DNA of 64,000 nucleotides from Alphaproteobacteria bacterium (GTDB lineage Bacteria > Pseudomonadota > Alphaproteobacteria > JANQMY01), in NCBI GenBank assembly GCA_028289425.1, contig JANQPL010000012.1, forward strand, positions 1-64,000, read 5' to 3'. Below the pieces are notes generated by a model. It worked only from the letters and a program-made list of their open reading frames with translations. It was not told where the DNA came from and did not search any database. The position numbers and the translations under genes were made by a program. This document shows, in pieces, positions 51,038 through 60,018 of the stretch (positions are counted from its first letter, which is position 1; each line of letters begins with the position of its first letter).

Positions 51038-52212
51038 ACACGCGGCCGTCGCCATCGATGAGCCCGACACCGTTCCATCTGCGAACGGCCCGATTGTGCC
51101 TGTCGAACGCATGGGTCGGCCAAAACGGATGGACAAAGGTTGATTTTTACACGGACGTTTTGGAGGAATATTGGGCGCTTCGAAACGGTGCGGGTATCCA
51201 TGACCTTACAGGCTTGCTTCACTACCGCATTGTCGGTGCCGACGCATCCAGCTTTCTCGACTATCTCACCACGGTCAATGTGGGCATGATGCCAGAGCGA
51301 ACGGCACGCCATGTTTTGTGGTGTGATGATCAAGGGCATGTGGTTGGCGACGGCATTCTTTATCGTCTTAAGCCTGATGAGTTCCGGCTCTTTACCCAGC
51401 AAAGTTCGTACCTCTGGTTCGCCGATGCATCGGTCGGATTTGCGACCGTGGTCGAAGATGTGAGCCGGAACTTTGGCGGGCTTGCCATTCAGGGGCCGGA
51501 TGCCCGGAACGTGCTTCAAGCGGTAGGGCTAACCGATGTGGCGGCAATGGCTCCAATGGAAGTGGTCGAAACGACGATCCAGAACGTGCCGGTGTTGGTT
51601 GGACGGGTCTCGTCCGGCGCCGAGTTGGGCTATGAACTGTTCGTCGACGCCAACGACGCTCCATTCTTGTGGGACGAACTGGCCCACCACCGCATCCTGC
51701 TCACAAGTCCGGTTGGTGTATCGGCTTTTCACACCGCGATGGTGGAAGCTGGGCATCCGCGCCTTGGTTTCGATTTTCTGAGCTCGGAGACGACAATTCG
51801 CGGGCGTCGGTCCGTGACCCCTATGGAATTGGACATGAACCATCGCGTCGACTTCAACAAACCACATTTTATTGGCCGGCGGGCACTAGAACAAAAGTGG
51901 ACGGCGCCGCCCCATCAGAAACTATGCGGTATCACTTATGATGGGCCGGGCGCTTTCAGCGGCTGTCCGATCAGGTCCAAAGGCACGGATGTAGGGGCAA
52001 CCACATCCATTGTTTGGTCGCCCAAACTTGCGCGGCATGTGGGACTTGCCTGGATACTTACCTCCGCCATGTCGGGGGCAGAACCGCTCGAACTCCACGC
52101 CCATATTGCGGACGAACTCAAAGCGGAACCGGTTTCAGTGCCCGTCTCCGTAGGGCCGCGACGGCACTATCGTTCGGCAACTTTTCTGGAAACCCCTGTC
52201 GCCGTCGCGTAA
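51034..52212 (+). CDS. GcvT-like aminomethyltransferase / folate-binding protein
   Basis: A 392-residue protein of the T-protein fold. LRNGAGIHDLTGLLHYRIVGADASSFLDYLTTVNV is the family N-terminus. The middle GLAIQGPDARNVLQ and GYELFVDANDAP and the later MELDMNHRVDFNKPHFIGRRAL, with the GcvT C-terminal barrel after it, fit glycine-cleavage T-protein or dimethylglycine-oxidase folate domains. It would accept a one-carbon unit on tetrahydrofolate. It is the last gene of a coupled operon with two FAD enzymes, like a split version of the fused FAD-GcvT sarcosine/dimethylglycine dehydrogenases. Confidence 0.88.
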   Translation: MNTRPSPSMSPTPFHLRTARLCLSNAWVGQNGWTKVDFYTDVLEEYWALRNGAGIHDLTGLLHYRIVGADASSFLDYLTTVNVGMMPERTARHVLWCDDQGHVVGDGILYRLKPDEFRLFTQQSSYLWFADASVGFATVVEDVSRNFGGLAIQGPDARNVLQAVGLTDVAAMAPMEVVETTIQNVPVLVGRVSSGAELGYELFVDANDAPFLWDELAHHRILLTSPVGVSAFHTAMVEAGHPRLGFDFLSSETTIRGRRSVTPMELDMNHRVDFNKPHFIGRRALEQKWTAPPHQKLCGITYDGPGAFSGCPIRSKGTDVGATTSIVWSPKLARHVGLAWILTSAMSGAEPLELHAHIADELKAEPVSVPVSVGPRRHYRSATFLETPVAVA

Positions 52213-52586
52213 ACCGGGGCCGGCAATAGGAACGGGGCGACCACCTGGGTTAGCCGATCAAAGCTCAGGGGTTTCGCGAAGAAGGCGAAGAAACCTGCAG
52301 ATCGCATGCGCTTTAAGGTCCAGTCGTCAGCCGGTGCGGACATGGCGATGACCGGCGTATGCCGAGCCTGGTCGATCACGTTTAGGCGTACTTTGAACTC
52401 GAACCCGGACATTCCCGGAAGCTCCGGTTCGGCAAAGATGACGTCGAAAGATTTTTGAGCTGCGATGCGTAGCGCTTCTTCGCCGGTGCGGGCATGGCTC
52501 AAATCGCATGGGTACGATTTCAGACAGCTACGCAATTGATCGAATATCAGTGGACTGTTGTCCAGGACCAGTACGGATCGAATCAT
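52167..52586 (-). CDS. Degenerate single-domain response regulator (Glu at phospho-site)
   Basis: A 139-residue receiver. D9-N10 begins the acidic pocket, S83 is the switch residue and K105 lies in FFAKPL. The phospho-acceptor position reads FAEPELPGMSG, with Glu53 instead of Asp. Glu at this site often mimics the phosphorylated state or disables phosphorylation. There is no output domain. It follows the histidine kinase gene (83-base gap) and is likely co-expressed. Its 3' end overlaps the convergent GcvT-like gene by 46 bases. Confidence 0.85.
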   Translation of the reverse strand: MIRSVLVLDNSPLIFDQLRSCLKSYPCDLSHARTGEEALRIAAQKSFDVIFAEPELPGMSGFEFKVRLNVIDQARHTPVIAMSAPADDWTLKRMRSAGFFAFFAKPLSFDRLTQVVAPFLLPAPVYATATGVSRKVAER

Positions 52587-52669
52587 CTTACTCCCTCATG
52601 TGAAAAGTTGTAGGGAACGCAACGCATACCGATCGAATACCAGAAGACCTGATTGATGTTTCGTTTGGG

Positions 52670-55249
52670 TTAACGACCTCCAATCACTCGTTTTGCTCTT
52701 TCAACGATGTCCTCTTCAGACTGAATATCTTCCTGGGTGACAACATCTCGCGGTTTCAGTTTTTGTTCAATAGGAATCTCGAACACCACAGTCGTGCCGT
52801 CCCCTTCATTACTTTCGATCGTCAGTGTGCCGCCATGGAGCTCGGTCAGCGACCGGGCCAAGGCAAGACCAATTCCCTTGCCCTCATGAGACTTAACGTC
52901 TTGCTTCTCGATCACCTCGAACGGCTGTCCTAATGCGCGTATTTTGTCCTGCGGAATCCCGATTCCCGTGTCGCTTATGGAAACCGAGACACGGTCGTCT
53001 GTGAACTGTCCGGACACGTGGATTGCACCGTTTTCCGGTGTGAATTTGATGGCGTTCGACAACAATTGAAGCAGGATTTGCCGGATGGCGTGCTGGTCGG
53101 CGTAGACGGTCGGCAGGCGGCTCAAGTCAGTTGTAATTCGGATGCTGGATTCCCGCGCGCGGATTTCCACAACCTGCAGGACTTCCCGAAGTATGTCCTC
53201 CAAGTTCAAATGAGCACGCACCAATTCCAGGCGGCCTGAGTCGATACGCGACATCTCTAGGATATCTTCAATCATTGTGAGCAGGTGCTGGCCGCTCTCA
53301 AAGATGTCGGTCGCGTACACCCGATACTTTTCATCGCCGAGCGAGCCGTAAATCTCGGACATCATCATTTCCGAAAAGCCGATAATGGCGTTGAGCGGCG
53401 TTCGCAACTCGTGACTCATATTGGCGAGGAATTCGGATTTCGAGCGGCTCGACTCTTGAGCCCGCTTTTTCTCAATGGCATAGCGGTCGGCAAGGTCGGC
53501 AAGTTCCCGCGTTTGTTGTTTAAGCTGCCCCCGGGATTTCTTGATGTGGTCGATGCTGGCCAGCAAAACCGACTGGCTGTCCTTCAACATCCGTTCCTGT
53601 TTTTTCAGGCGGGTGATTTCCGTGCCCACCTGAACCATGCCCCCGTCGCTGGTTTTTTGATGGCTGAACTGGAACCATCGACCGTCTTGAAGTTTCACTT
53701 CACGGTCGTCGAGGGTCGTTCTTGCGGACACTGCATTCAGTAAGTCGCGGTCATCGGGCGGCAACAGTGTCGAAATCTCGCGGTAGCATTTGTTGGACAA
53801 CAGGGTGGCACTTTGTCCATCCACCAAATGAAAACTTTCGTTGAGGCTTTCCACCGTCTCTCGAAGCCGCTGCTCGGTTTCCGCGAGCTGTTCCCGCGCC
53901 TGGCGCTCTGCGGAAACATCGATCGCAACGCCGAGGAACCGTTTGGACCAGAGATTTTCATGGCGGATGGAGTGACCCTTCAGCCGGATCCACGCCCAGT
54001 TTTCATCCGCCCGTTTTAGGCGCAGCACCAAATCATAATCGGACGTGGCGGCGTCCATATTCGAGGTCAGGCCTTGGAAGCTTGCCCGGTCTGACGGATG
54101 GATCAGCTCTTCGATTTCGTCAAAGGTGCGCACGGTTGCCGTGTCGTCGTATCCCAAAAGGCGGAACATGGCTGTGGACCAATAGACCTGACGGCCTTCC
54201 AGATCCCAATCCCACACGCCGCATTTGGCCGCCGACACAGCCATCTCGTAGCGCTGTTTGTTGTAGAGCAAAGTGCGGTTGAGCTGGTCTTTGCGCCGCG
54301 CTTCGCGAATGAAGAAAACCGCGCAGGTAATCCCTACAATCCCGGGCGCAAAGATCAGCAGCAGATAGGTGGGCAATGCGCCGTACCAAGGCGACAGCGC
54401 CGTTGCCACCGGCAGGGATAGGGTGATTGCGAAGGGGATCTCCGACAGGGCGTGGAAGGCCAAAAGCCGGTCTTTGCCGTTGAGAGGATAGGTGTAAATG
54501 GGCTTTGCCAAATCGCTGGTATTTTTATCGAGCCACCCGACAACTTCTTTTGGGATATGAATTCGCTCATCTTCATTGGTGATGCCGGAAACGAAATCGG
54601 ATTTGCCGTCAAGCAGCACCAATTGGTCCGCGTTGAGAGCGCCGGCGCCATCGACCGCCGCCGTCAACAGTTTTCGGGTTTGAACCCAGGCAACCAGAAG
54701 GGCGGGAGAGGCGCCGATCCCGGTAACGATTGCCACCGGTGCATCGCGATCCAATGCACTTTCCGGCCGCCACACCAGAGTGCCGCCATTGGGGCGCGGT
54801 ATCTGATCATCCCAACTTGACGACAGCCCCGCCGGCGGGCTGCCCGCAAATGCGCTTGCCCCCACTTGGGGGGCCGTCAGGACCAGTCCGGTCACCCACG
54901 GGACGGCCTCTTGCAGCTTCGAATAATGAGCGTCCAGATCGACCGGCAATGTAGTAGCCCGGCTAATGTCGGCGGCGGCGGCTTCTGCCGCGGCAATTGT
55001 CGATTTGAACCGGGCGTCGATTTCGGCACCGGCAAGGACCGTTTGTGTTGTTAGCAGTCGTTCCGCATTCCACAGGGTTTCGGCATGGCGGCTTCGGATC
55101 TCAATCGTCACGATCAAAACCAGGGCCACGACAAAGAAAGTTGTGAGGAACACAGCGGGCAGGTGGGACTTTGCCCCGTACACGAATTGTACGGGTACGA
55201 TTGACGATCCCAAACTGATGTTCGAGTCTCGAGTTTCCGGTTGGTCCAT
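52670..55249 (-). CDS. PAS-containing membrane histidine kinase (PleC/DivJ-like core)
   Basis: An 859-residue kinase. Membrane helices at about 29-50 and 293-317 flank a periplasmic sensor of about 240 residues. Then come a PAS/PAC domain (KCGVWDWDLEGRQVYWS...RLLGYDD), a second PAS-like unit with a coiled linker, H-box FLANMSHELRTPLNAIIGFSEMM, N-box LLSNAIKFTP, G1 DTGIGIP and G2 GKGIGLALA. The HisKA-HATPase core is close to PleC/PdhS kinases of alphaproteobacteria. The ligand is unknown. A degenerate receiver gene follows. Confidence 0.9.
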   Translation of the reverse strand: MDQPETRDSNISLGSSIVPVQFVYGAKSHLPAVFLTTFFVVALVLIVTIEIRSRHAETLWNAERLLTTQTVLAGAEIDARFKSTIAAAEAAAADISRATTLPVDLDAHYSKLQEAVPWVTGLVLTAPQVGASAFAGSPPAGLSSSWDDQIPRPNGGTLVWRPESALDRDAPVAIVTGIGASPALLVAWVQTRKLLTAAVDGAGALNADQLVLLDGKSDFVSGITNEDERIHIPKEVVGWLDKNTSDLAKPIYTYPLNGKDRLLAFHALSEIPFAITLSLPVATALSPWYGALPTYLLLIFAPGIVGITCAVFFIREARRKDQLNRTLLYNKQRYEMAVSAAKCGVWDWDLEGRQVYWSTAMFRLLGYDDTATVRTFDEIEELIHPSDRASFQGLTSNMDAATSDYDLVLRLKRADENWAWIRLKGHSIRHENLWSKRFLGVAIDVSAERQAREQLAETEQRLRETVESLNESFHLVDGQSATLLSNKCYREISTLLPPDDRDLLNAVSARTTLDDREVKLQDGRWFQFSHQKTSDGGMVQVGTEITRLKKQERMLKDSQSVLLASIDHIKKSRGQLKQQTRELADLADRYAIEKKRAQESSRSKSEFLANMSHELRTPLNAIIGFSEMMMSEIYGSLGDEKYRVYATDIFESGQHLLTMIEDILEMSRIDSGRLELVRAHLNLEDILREVLQVVEIRARESSIRITTDLSRLPTVYADQHAIRQILLQLLSNAIKFTPENGAIHVSGQFTDDRVSVSISDTGIGIPQDKIRALGQPFEVIEKQDVKSHEGKGIGLALARSLTELHGGTLTIESNEGDGTTVVFEIPIEQKLKPRDVVTQEDIQSEEDIVERAKRVIGGR

Positions 55250-55508
55250 CTGGATTGCGGTCCGGAAGAGCTATCCCGCGTACCCAACGGGATTCCGTCT
55301 GCCCATACCCCATGTCTGATTCGTTAACAAAAAGTTATTATCCAGAGCAGGCCAAATGTGTCACCTATTTAAAGGTGCAAGCCACCAAACATTTTGCTTG
55401 AAAAACCAACCTGTTAGTAAAGTGGGGCGCGAATCATCGAAGAGCGCGAAGTTATCCACAGGAATATGTGGATAAGCCATGTGGATAAGTCGTCCTGCAG
55501 CGCCGGTC
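55250..55508. other. Intergenic region with AT-rich segment and DnaA-box cluster
   Basis: About 260 bases between the kinase start and a repeat. The segment 55320-55420 is AT-rich and holds TTAA-N7-TTAT (from 55326), which partly matches a CtrA site, and a one-mismatch DnaA box TTATCCAGA (55339-55347). Three perfect DnaA boxes follow at 55452-55488 (separate entry). No gene was seen. Confidence 0.5.
55452..55488. other. Three perfect DnaA boxes in 37 bases
   Basis: TTATCCACA at 55452-55460 (forward) and TGTGGATAA at 55467-55475 and 55480-55488 (reverse) match the DnaA consensus TTATNCACA exactly. The first two face each other and the last two are in tandem, 13 bases apart. Neighbouring genes (kinase, pepN) are not those of a known chromosome origin, so a DnaA titration or regulatory site is more likely than oriC. 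Confidence 0.6.
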
Positions 55509-55655
55509 TAGGGCATGATCATTTTTCTCGGAAACATAATCACACCCCAGATTCTTTGTTGGTCGCGCCTGCTTGCGCGAAGCCGGAGCTTCGCTTCGGC
55601 GAAGGCAGGCGATCGGACGGTTAACCGGATTCCACTTAACCTGATTGCGCTTTAG
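55509..55655. repeat. Dispersed 145-bp repeat, copy B
   Basis: Matches copy A (35895-36040) over nearly its whole length, including the gcatgatc start, the cgcgaagccg(c/g)agcttcgcttcgg core and the gacggttaaccgg...ccacttaacctgat end. The first palindrome is more degenerate here (cataatcacacccc). The element ends inside the stop codon of pepN. Confidence 0.8.
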
Positions 55656-58315
55656 CCGCTGAGTGTCTTCGACACGATCTCGAATACATTCCGGGACAGA
55701 TTGTCCGCGCTCGATATGCGTTCCAGGGACAGGCGTGCTTTTGCCTGCCGATCTTCATCATATCGGCGCCAGGATTCGAAGACGGACGCAATACGTGCCG
55801 CGATTTGCGGGTTGGTTTTGTTGAGCCGGACGACGGCTTCTTCTAAGAACTTGTACCCTTCACCGTCGGCGCGATGGAATTGACTGTGATTTGCAAAACC
55901 GAAGGCACCGATGAGGGCGTAGACCCGGTTGGGGCGGTCCCAAGAAAAGACAGCGTGTTCCGTCAACGATCTGACGGTTTCTAGCGTGTTGTCTCGTTTG
56001 GCGATCGCTTGAATGCGCAGCCATTTGTCGATCACCACCGGATCGTCCTTCCACGCATTGCAGAAATCATCGAGCGCCGCCGTGCGTTCCGGGTCGTCGG
56101 AGTCGGCCAGCAGCGTCAGCGCGGCCATTTTGTCTGTCATATTGTCGGCGCCGCGGTACTGGCTCGCGACCATCTGATCTGTTTCCGATGTCTCCAATTG
56201 TGACAGGTAGGCAAGGGCGCAATTCCGCAAGGATCGCCGTCCCGCGGATGCCGCATCGGGCGCGTAAGGCTCATTTGACGTGAGGCGCTGATAGACCTCT
56301 TGGAAGTGAGGGTGCAGTGCGCCTGCAATCTCTTTGAGGACCTTTTCGCGCGCCGCATGCAGGCCGTCCACATTCACCGGCGCCGATGCCTGCGCCAGTT
56401 CCCCCTCGGACGGTAATGAAAGCATGAGCGCAACAAAGGCAGGATCCAACGTGTTATCGGACAGGGCGTTGCCGAACGCCTCGACCAGGTTTGCAATGCG
56501 TGCCTCGGTGCCCTCCTTGCCGTCCGCCAGATCGAGCAAAAGCGTGGTGGCGAATTGCTGGCTTGCGTCCCAACGGGAGAATGGGTCCTTGTCGAATGTC
56601 ATGATCGCGGTTTGGTGCCGCGTGGCCGCGTCACCGTTTAGGGTGATGGGCGCGCTAAACCCGCGGAACAGGGATGGGATCGGCGTTTCCGGAATATTCT
56701 TGAAGCGGAAGGTTTGAGACTTATCCGTAAGACTGAGCACCCGATCGGTTGGCGCGTCGCTGCTCTTTTCGTCATCCAGCAACAACGGCAACTCCGATCC
56801 GTCCTGAGACAACAGCGCCATATTGATCGGCACATGGAGGTTTTGTTTGTCTTGCTGATCGGGCGTCTTTGGATGGTTTTGCGTGAATGTGATGTCGTAG
56901 GTTTTGTTCGCGCTGTCGTATGACTCATCGGCAATGATTTCAGGCGTGCCCGATTGGTCGTACCATCTCTTGAACTGAGTAAGGTCCACCCCGCTTGCGT
57001 CTTCCATCGATTTGACAAAGTCGTCGACCGTGGCCGCTTCACCGTCATGGCGCTCGAAATAAAGATCCGTCCCCTTACGGAAGTTTTCGGCGCCAAGCAG
57101 CGTGTGCATCATGCGAATGACTTCTGCGCCTTTTTCGTAGACCGTGGCCGTATAGAAATTGTTGATTTCCATATAAGCCTTGGGCTGCACCGGATGGGCG
57201 AGGGGGCCAGCGTCCTCCGGGAACTGACCGGCGCGCAGATTGCGGACATCGGCAATCCGTTTCACGGGCGCGCTGCGCATGTCCGAGGAAAACTGCTGAT
57301 CACGGAAAACCGTCAGACCTTCTTTGAGCGACAGCTGAAACCAGTCCCGGCAGGTGATCCGATTGCCCGTCCAATTGTGGAAATATTCGTGGCCGATGAT
57401 CCCCTCGATCAAGGCGTAATCCATGTCGGTGGCGGTGTCGCTGCGGGCCAGGATGTATTTGGCATTGAAGATGTTGAGGCCCTTGTTTTCCATGGCGCCC
57501 ATATTGAAGTCGGCCACTGCTACGATCATGAAAATGTCCAGATCGTATTCCCGCCCATAGGCTTTCTCGTCCCACGCCATGGAGTTTTTCAAGGACTCCA
57601 TGGCGAAGCCGCAGCGGTCCTCATTTCCGGGTTCCACATAGATGCGCAGATCAATGGTGCGCCCCGACATGGTTGTGAAGGTGTCGGTGACGGCAATTAG
57701 ATCGCCCGCCACAAGAGCGAACAAGTAGGATGGCTTGGGAAAGGGGTCGTGCCACTCCGCCCAATGGCGGCCGTCGGGCAGGTTGCCAGACCCGACCGGA
57801 TTGCCGTTCGAGAGCAGAACCGGGCACGTCTTTTTGTCGGCTATGATCTTGGTGGTGAAGACGGCGAGCACGTCAGGCCGGTCCAGATAATATGTGATGT
57901 TTCGGAACCCTTCGGCCTCGCATTGGGTGCAATACATACCGTTGGACATGTAAAGCCCCTCGAGCGCCTTATTTTTTTCCGGCGCAATTTCGCTTTCGAT
58001 CGCGAGTTCGACCGAGCCCTCGCTGTTTGCGCCAGGTGAATGGACGGTCAGGGTCTCGGCATTGACCGAGTAATCGTCTTTAGTGAGCGCCTTCCCATTC
58101 AATGTCAGGGAAAGAAGCTTCTGGTCTTCGCCATGCAGCACCAAAGGGGTGCCCGCCGCGGTGCCGTCCATGGGGCGCAGAACCAATTTGGATGTGACGC
58201 GGGTTGCGGTCGGCTGTAGGTCGACGGTGAGATGGATCGTTTCGACAGTGTAATCCGGCGGACGATAGTCTTTCAGGTAAATGGTCTGCGGTTGTTCTTG
58301 GGCGGTTTGGGACAT
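55652..58315 (-). CDS. pepN: Aminopeptidase N
   Basis: An 887-residue M1-family zinc peptidase. MGAMENKGLNIFNAKYIL is the substrate-anchoring motif and GHEYFHNWTGNRITCRDWFQLSLKEGLT holds the zinc His-Glu-x-x-His with the distal Glu in KEGLT. Length and C-terminal helical repeats match PepN. It removes N-terminal residues from peptides in the cytoplasm. ATG at 58315 is preferred to one 14 codons upstream. It lies downstream of the repeat copy B, which overlaps its stop. Confidence 0.96.
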   Translation of the reverse strand: MSQTAQEQPQTIYLKDYRPPDYTVETIHLTVDLQPTATRVTSKLVLRPMDGTAAGTPLVLHGEDQKLLSLTLNGKALTKDDYSVNAETLTVHSPGANSEGSVELAIESEIAPEKNKALEGLYMSNGMYCTQCEAEGFRNITYYLDRPDVLAVFTTKIIADKKTCPVLLSNGNPVGSGNLPDGRHWAEWHDPFPKPSYLFALVAGDLIAVTDTFTTMSGRTIDLRIYVEPGNEDRCGFAMESLKNSMAWDEKAYGREYDLDIFMIVAVADFNMGAMENKGLNIFNAKYILARSDTATDMDYALIEGIIGHEYFHNWTGNRITCRDWFQLSLKEGLTVFRDQQFSSDMRSAPVKRIADVRNLRAGQFPEDAGPLAHPVQPKAYMEINNFYTATVYEKGAEVIRMMHTLLGAENFRKGTDLYFERHDGEAATVDDFVKSMEDASGVDLTQFKRWYDQSGTPEIIADESYDSANKTYDITFTQNHPKTPDQQDKQNLHVPINMALLSQDGSELPLLLDDEKSSDAPTDRVLSLTDKSQTFRFKNIPETPIPSLFRGFSAPITLNGDAATRHQTAIMTFDKDPFSRWDASQQFATTLLLDLADGKEGTEARIANLVEAFGNALSDNTLDPAFVALMLSLPSEGELAQASAPVNVDGLHAAREKVLKEIAGALHPHFQEVYQRLTSNEPYAPDAASAGRRSLRNCALAYLSQLETSETDQMVASQYRGADNMTDKMAALTLLADSDDPERTAALDDFCNAWKDDPVVIDKWLRIQAIAKRDNTLETVRSLTEHAVFSWDRPNRVYALIGAFGFANHSQFHRADGEGYKFLEEAVVRLNKTNPQIAARIASVFESWRRYDEDRQAKARLSLERISSADNLSRNVFEIVSKTLSG

Positions 58316-58398
58316 GAGCAACTTTCGGCGGCGGGTTTGAAATCGACACCGCCACATATAGCGATGGGGCGGCGCGCTTGCCAGCGAAACCGGCGCGG

Positions 58399-59238
58399 TC
58401 AGCCGGATCGCGCGGTCAACAATCGCTGTGCCAATTCGGCAAATCCTTCGCCCCCTTCCTTTTGTGTGATCCAGTTGGGAAGGCGGGTCATTCGGTCCGT
58501 GAATTTCCTGACATTGGCAACACCGACCGAATTTTCGAATGCTTCAAACATGGGAACGTCATTGGGCGAGTCCCCGACGAACATCAGCCGCGAATTAGCC
58601 GCCGAGAAATCCGCCGATTGCGTGTCCCCTATGAAACGTTTGGTCATGGATAGTTTATCGAAATCGCCGAACCACCCGTTCACGTGGATGGAACTGACTT
58701 TCGCTGTCGCGCCGGCGTCCGTAAAGATACGAACGATTGTGTCAATCGATTGCCGGTCCAGCGGTGTCACATCTTCCCGGAAGTCGATCGCTAGGTCGCT
58801 TTCCCGATAGGCCTGATCCGCGGAGACCGCAGCGCCCGGAACCGCAGCTAGGATTTCCGATTGAAGCTTTTGCAGCTTTTGCTGATTGGCTCTCCGTTCC
58901 TCAGCATCTTGCCAATAGACCCGGTCCATTGCCCTGAGCGCACGGTCATACCGAAAATAGAAGGCACCGTTCTCGCCGATCACACCATCCACCGGCCAGA
59001 AGCGTGCGATCATATCGCACCAGCCGGCTGGCCGCCCCGTGACCGGCACCACGGAGAAGCCGGCAAGGCTCAATCGTTCGACCGCTCCGTAGGCCGCTGA
59101 CGGCAATTGACCGTTGGTCGTCAACGTGTCGTCAATGTCGGTGAAGAGCGTCGTGATTGCGCTCAAGGTTTCGGCAGGACACTGATCTAACGGCTGCATG
59201 CAATCGGCGCTCTCAAGATTTGTGGAGACGTCACTCAT
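58399..59238 (-). CDS. HAD family hydrolase (HAD-IIB, sugar-phosphatase-like)
   Basis: A 279-residue HAD protein. Motif I TDIDDTLTTNG has the nucleophile Asp, motif II VVPVTGRPA, motif III Lys near FGDFDKLSM, and motif IV FVGDSPNDVPMFEAF. The order and the cap region fit HAD-IIB phosphatases such as mannosyl-3-phosphoglycerate or sucrose-type phosphatases, but the substrate is not fixed. Start ATG at 59238 is chosen. A longer frame would add 22 residues overlapping the neighbouring gene. It lies downstream of the conserved hypothetical at 59273. Confidence 0.88.
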   Translation of the reverse strand: MSDVSTNLESADCMQPLDQCPAETLSAITTLFTDIDDTLTTNGQLPSAAYGAVERLSLAGFSVVPVTGRPAGWCDMIARFWPVDGVIGENGAFYFRYDRALRAMDRVYWQDAEERRANQQKLQKLQSEILAAVPGAAVSADQAYRESDLAIDFREDVTPLDRQSIDTIVRIFTDAGATAKVSSIHVNGWFGDFDKLSMTKRFIGDTQSADFSAANSRLMFVGDSPNDVPMFEAFENSVGVANVRKFTDRMTRLPNWITQKEGGEGFAELAQRLLTARSG

Positions 59239-59272
59239 ACCAATCCTGAGTGTGCGGAGAAAGGCGCTTGTG

Positions 59273-59806
59273 TTACTTGTCGTGGACCACTTTCTTGAGC
59301 ACAAGCCTGCCGCGCTTGACCAAGGGCTTGAGGAAGGCCGGGATGTCTTGATCGTTCATCTCGCACAGAGTCACCAACTCACGGGTCACATTGAGAAGAT
59401 CCAGACTGGATGACAGGATGCGGGCCTGCATTTCTATTTTGTCCGGATAAAGATCATACTCCGCGCCGGGAACGCGCCATCCACCCCATTCGGTTTCCCC
59501 GGTGATCACCACGGGCACGCTGCCGGGCTGGGGATGATGACCACACTCATCCGCTTCTTTCCAGCCATTGGGCGCGCGTACAACCCGCCAATGATCTCCC
59601 GCGTCAGACAGAGCCAATTCGGGGTCGGCTTGCTCCGGTTCCAGTTCGGTTTCTTCAAATTCGCGTCCGAAGCCCACGTCATAGGTGATGCGAAAGGGTT
59701 CATCCAAGCCTTTCACCCATTGGGGCAGCACTTTTTCCACCAGCGCTGTGGTGCCGACGGGTTTGACAAATACCCGCTGGTTCTTGTGGAAAAGCGCCTT
59801 GGCCAT
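59273..59806 (-). CDS. Conserved alphaproteobacterial hypothetical protein
   Basis: A 177-residue soluble protein starting MAKALFHKNQRVFVKPVGTTALVEKVLPQWVKGLDEPFRITYDVGFGREF. The first 60 residues look like an SH3-type small barrel, followed by WRVVRAPNGWKEADEC, GETEWGGWRVPGAEYD and a C-terminal helical part ending in KKVVHDK. I know this only as an unnamed family of alphaproteobacteria. ATG at 59815 is an alternative start. It is upstream of the HAD phosphatase gene on the same strand. Confidence 0.75.
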   Translation of the reverse strand: MAKALFHKNQRVFVKPVGTTALVEKVLPQWVKGLDEPFRITYDVGFGREFEETELEPEQADPELALSDAGDHWRVVRAPNGWKEADECGHHPQPGSVPVVITGETEWGGWRVPGAEYDLYPDKIEMQARILSSSLDLLNVTRELVTLCEMNDQDIPAFLKPLVKRGRLVLKKVVHDK

Positions 59807-60018
59807 TGCGGCCATCTCCTCTCAACGCGTTCCGGAAACCGTTCTTTAAGGTGCCTCTTCTGTCCTTTCCGTAGGGTTAATATCGCGTTTGTAGACAATT
59901 CATGGAATTCCTTGATTGATCCAAAAAGACCGCTAAAACCTTTGGCTAGAACACGCCTTAATGCGGAACGTGGCGAGACGCCCCAGCCGGAAACAACACG
60001 TAGGGTGAGGATGATCAG

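Noticed and set aside
55452-55488. DnaA-box cluster as the chromosome origin
   Set aside because: Flanking genes are a kinase and pepN, and no dnaA, hemE or parAB is near; kept only as a DnaA-site finding.
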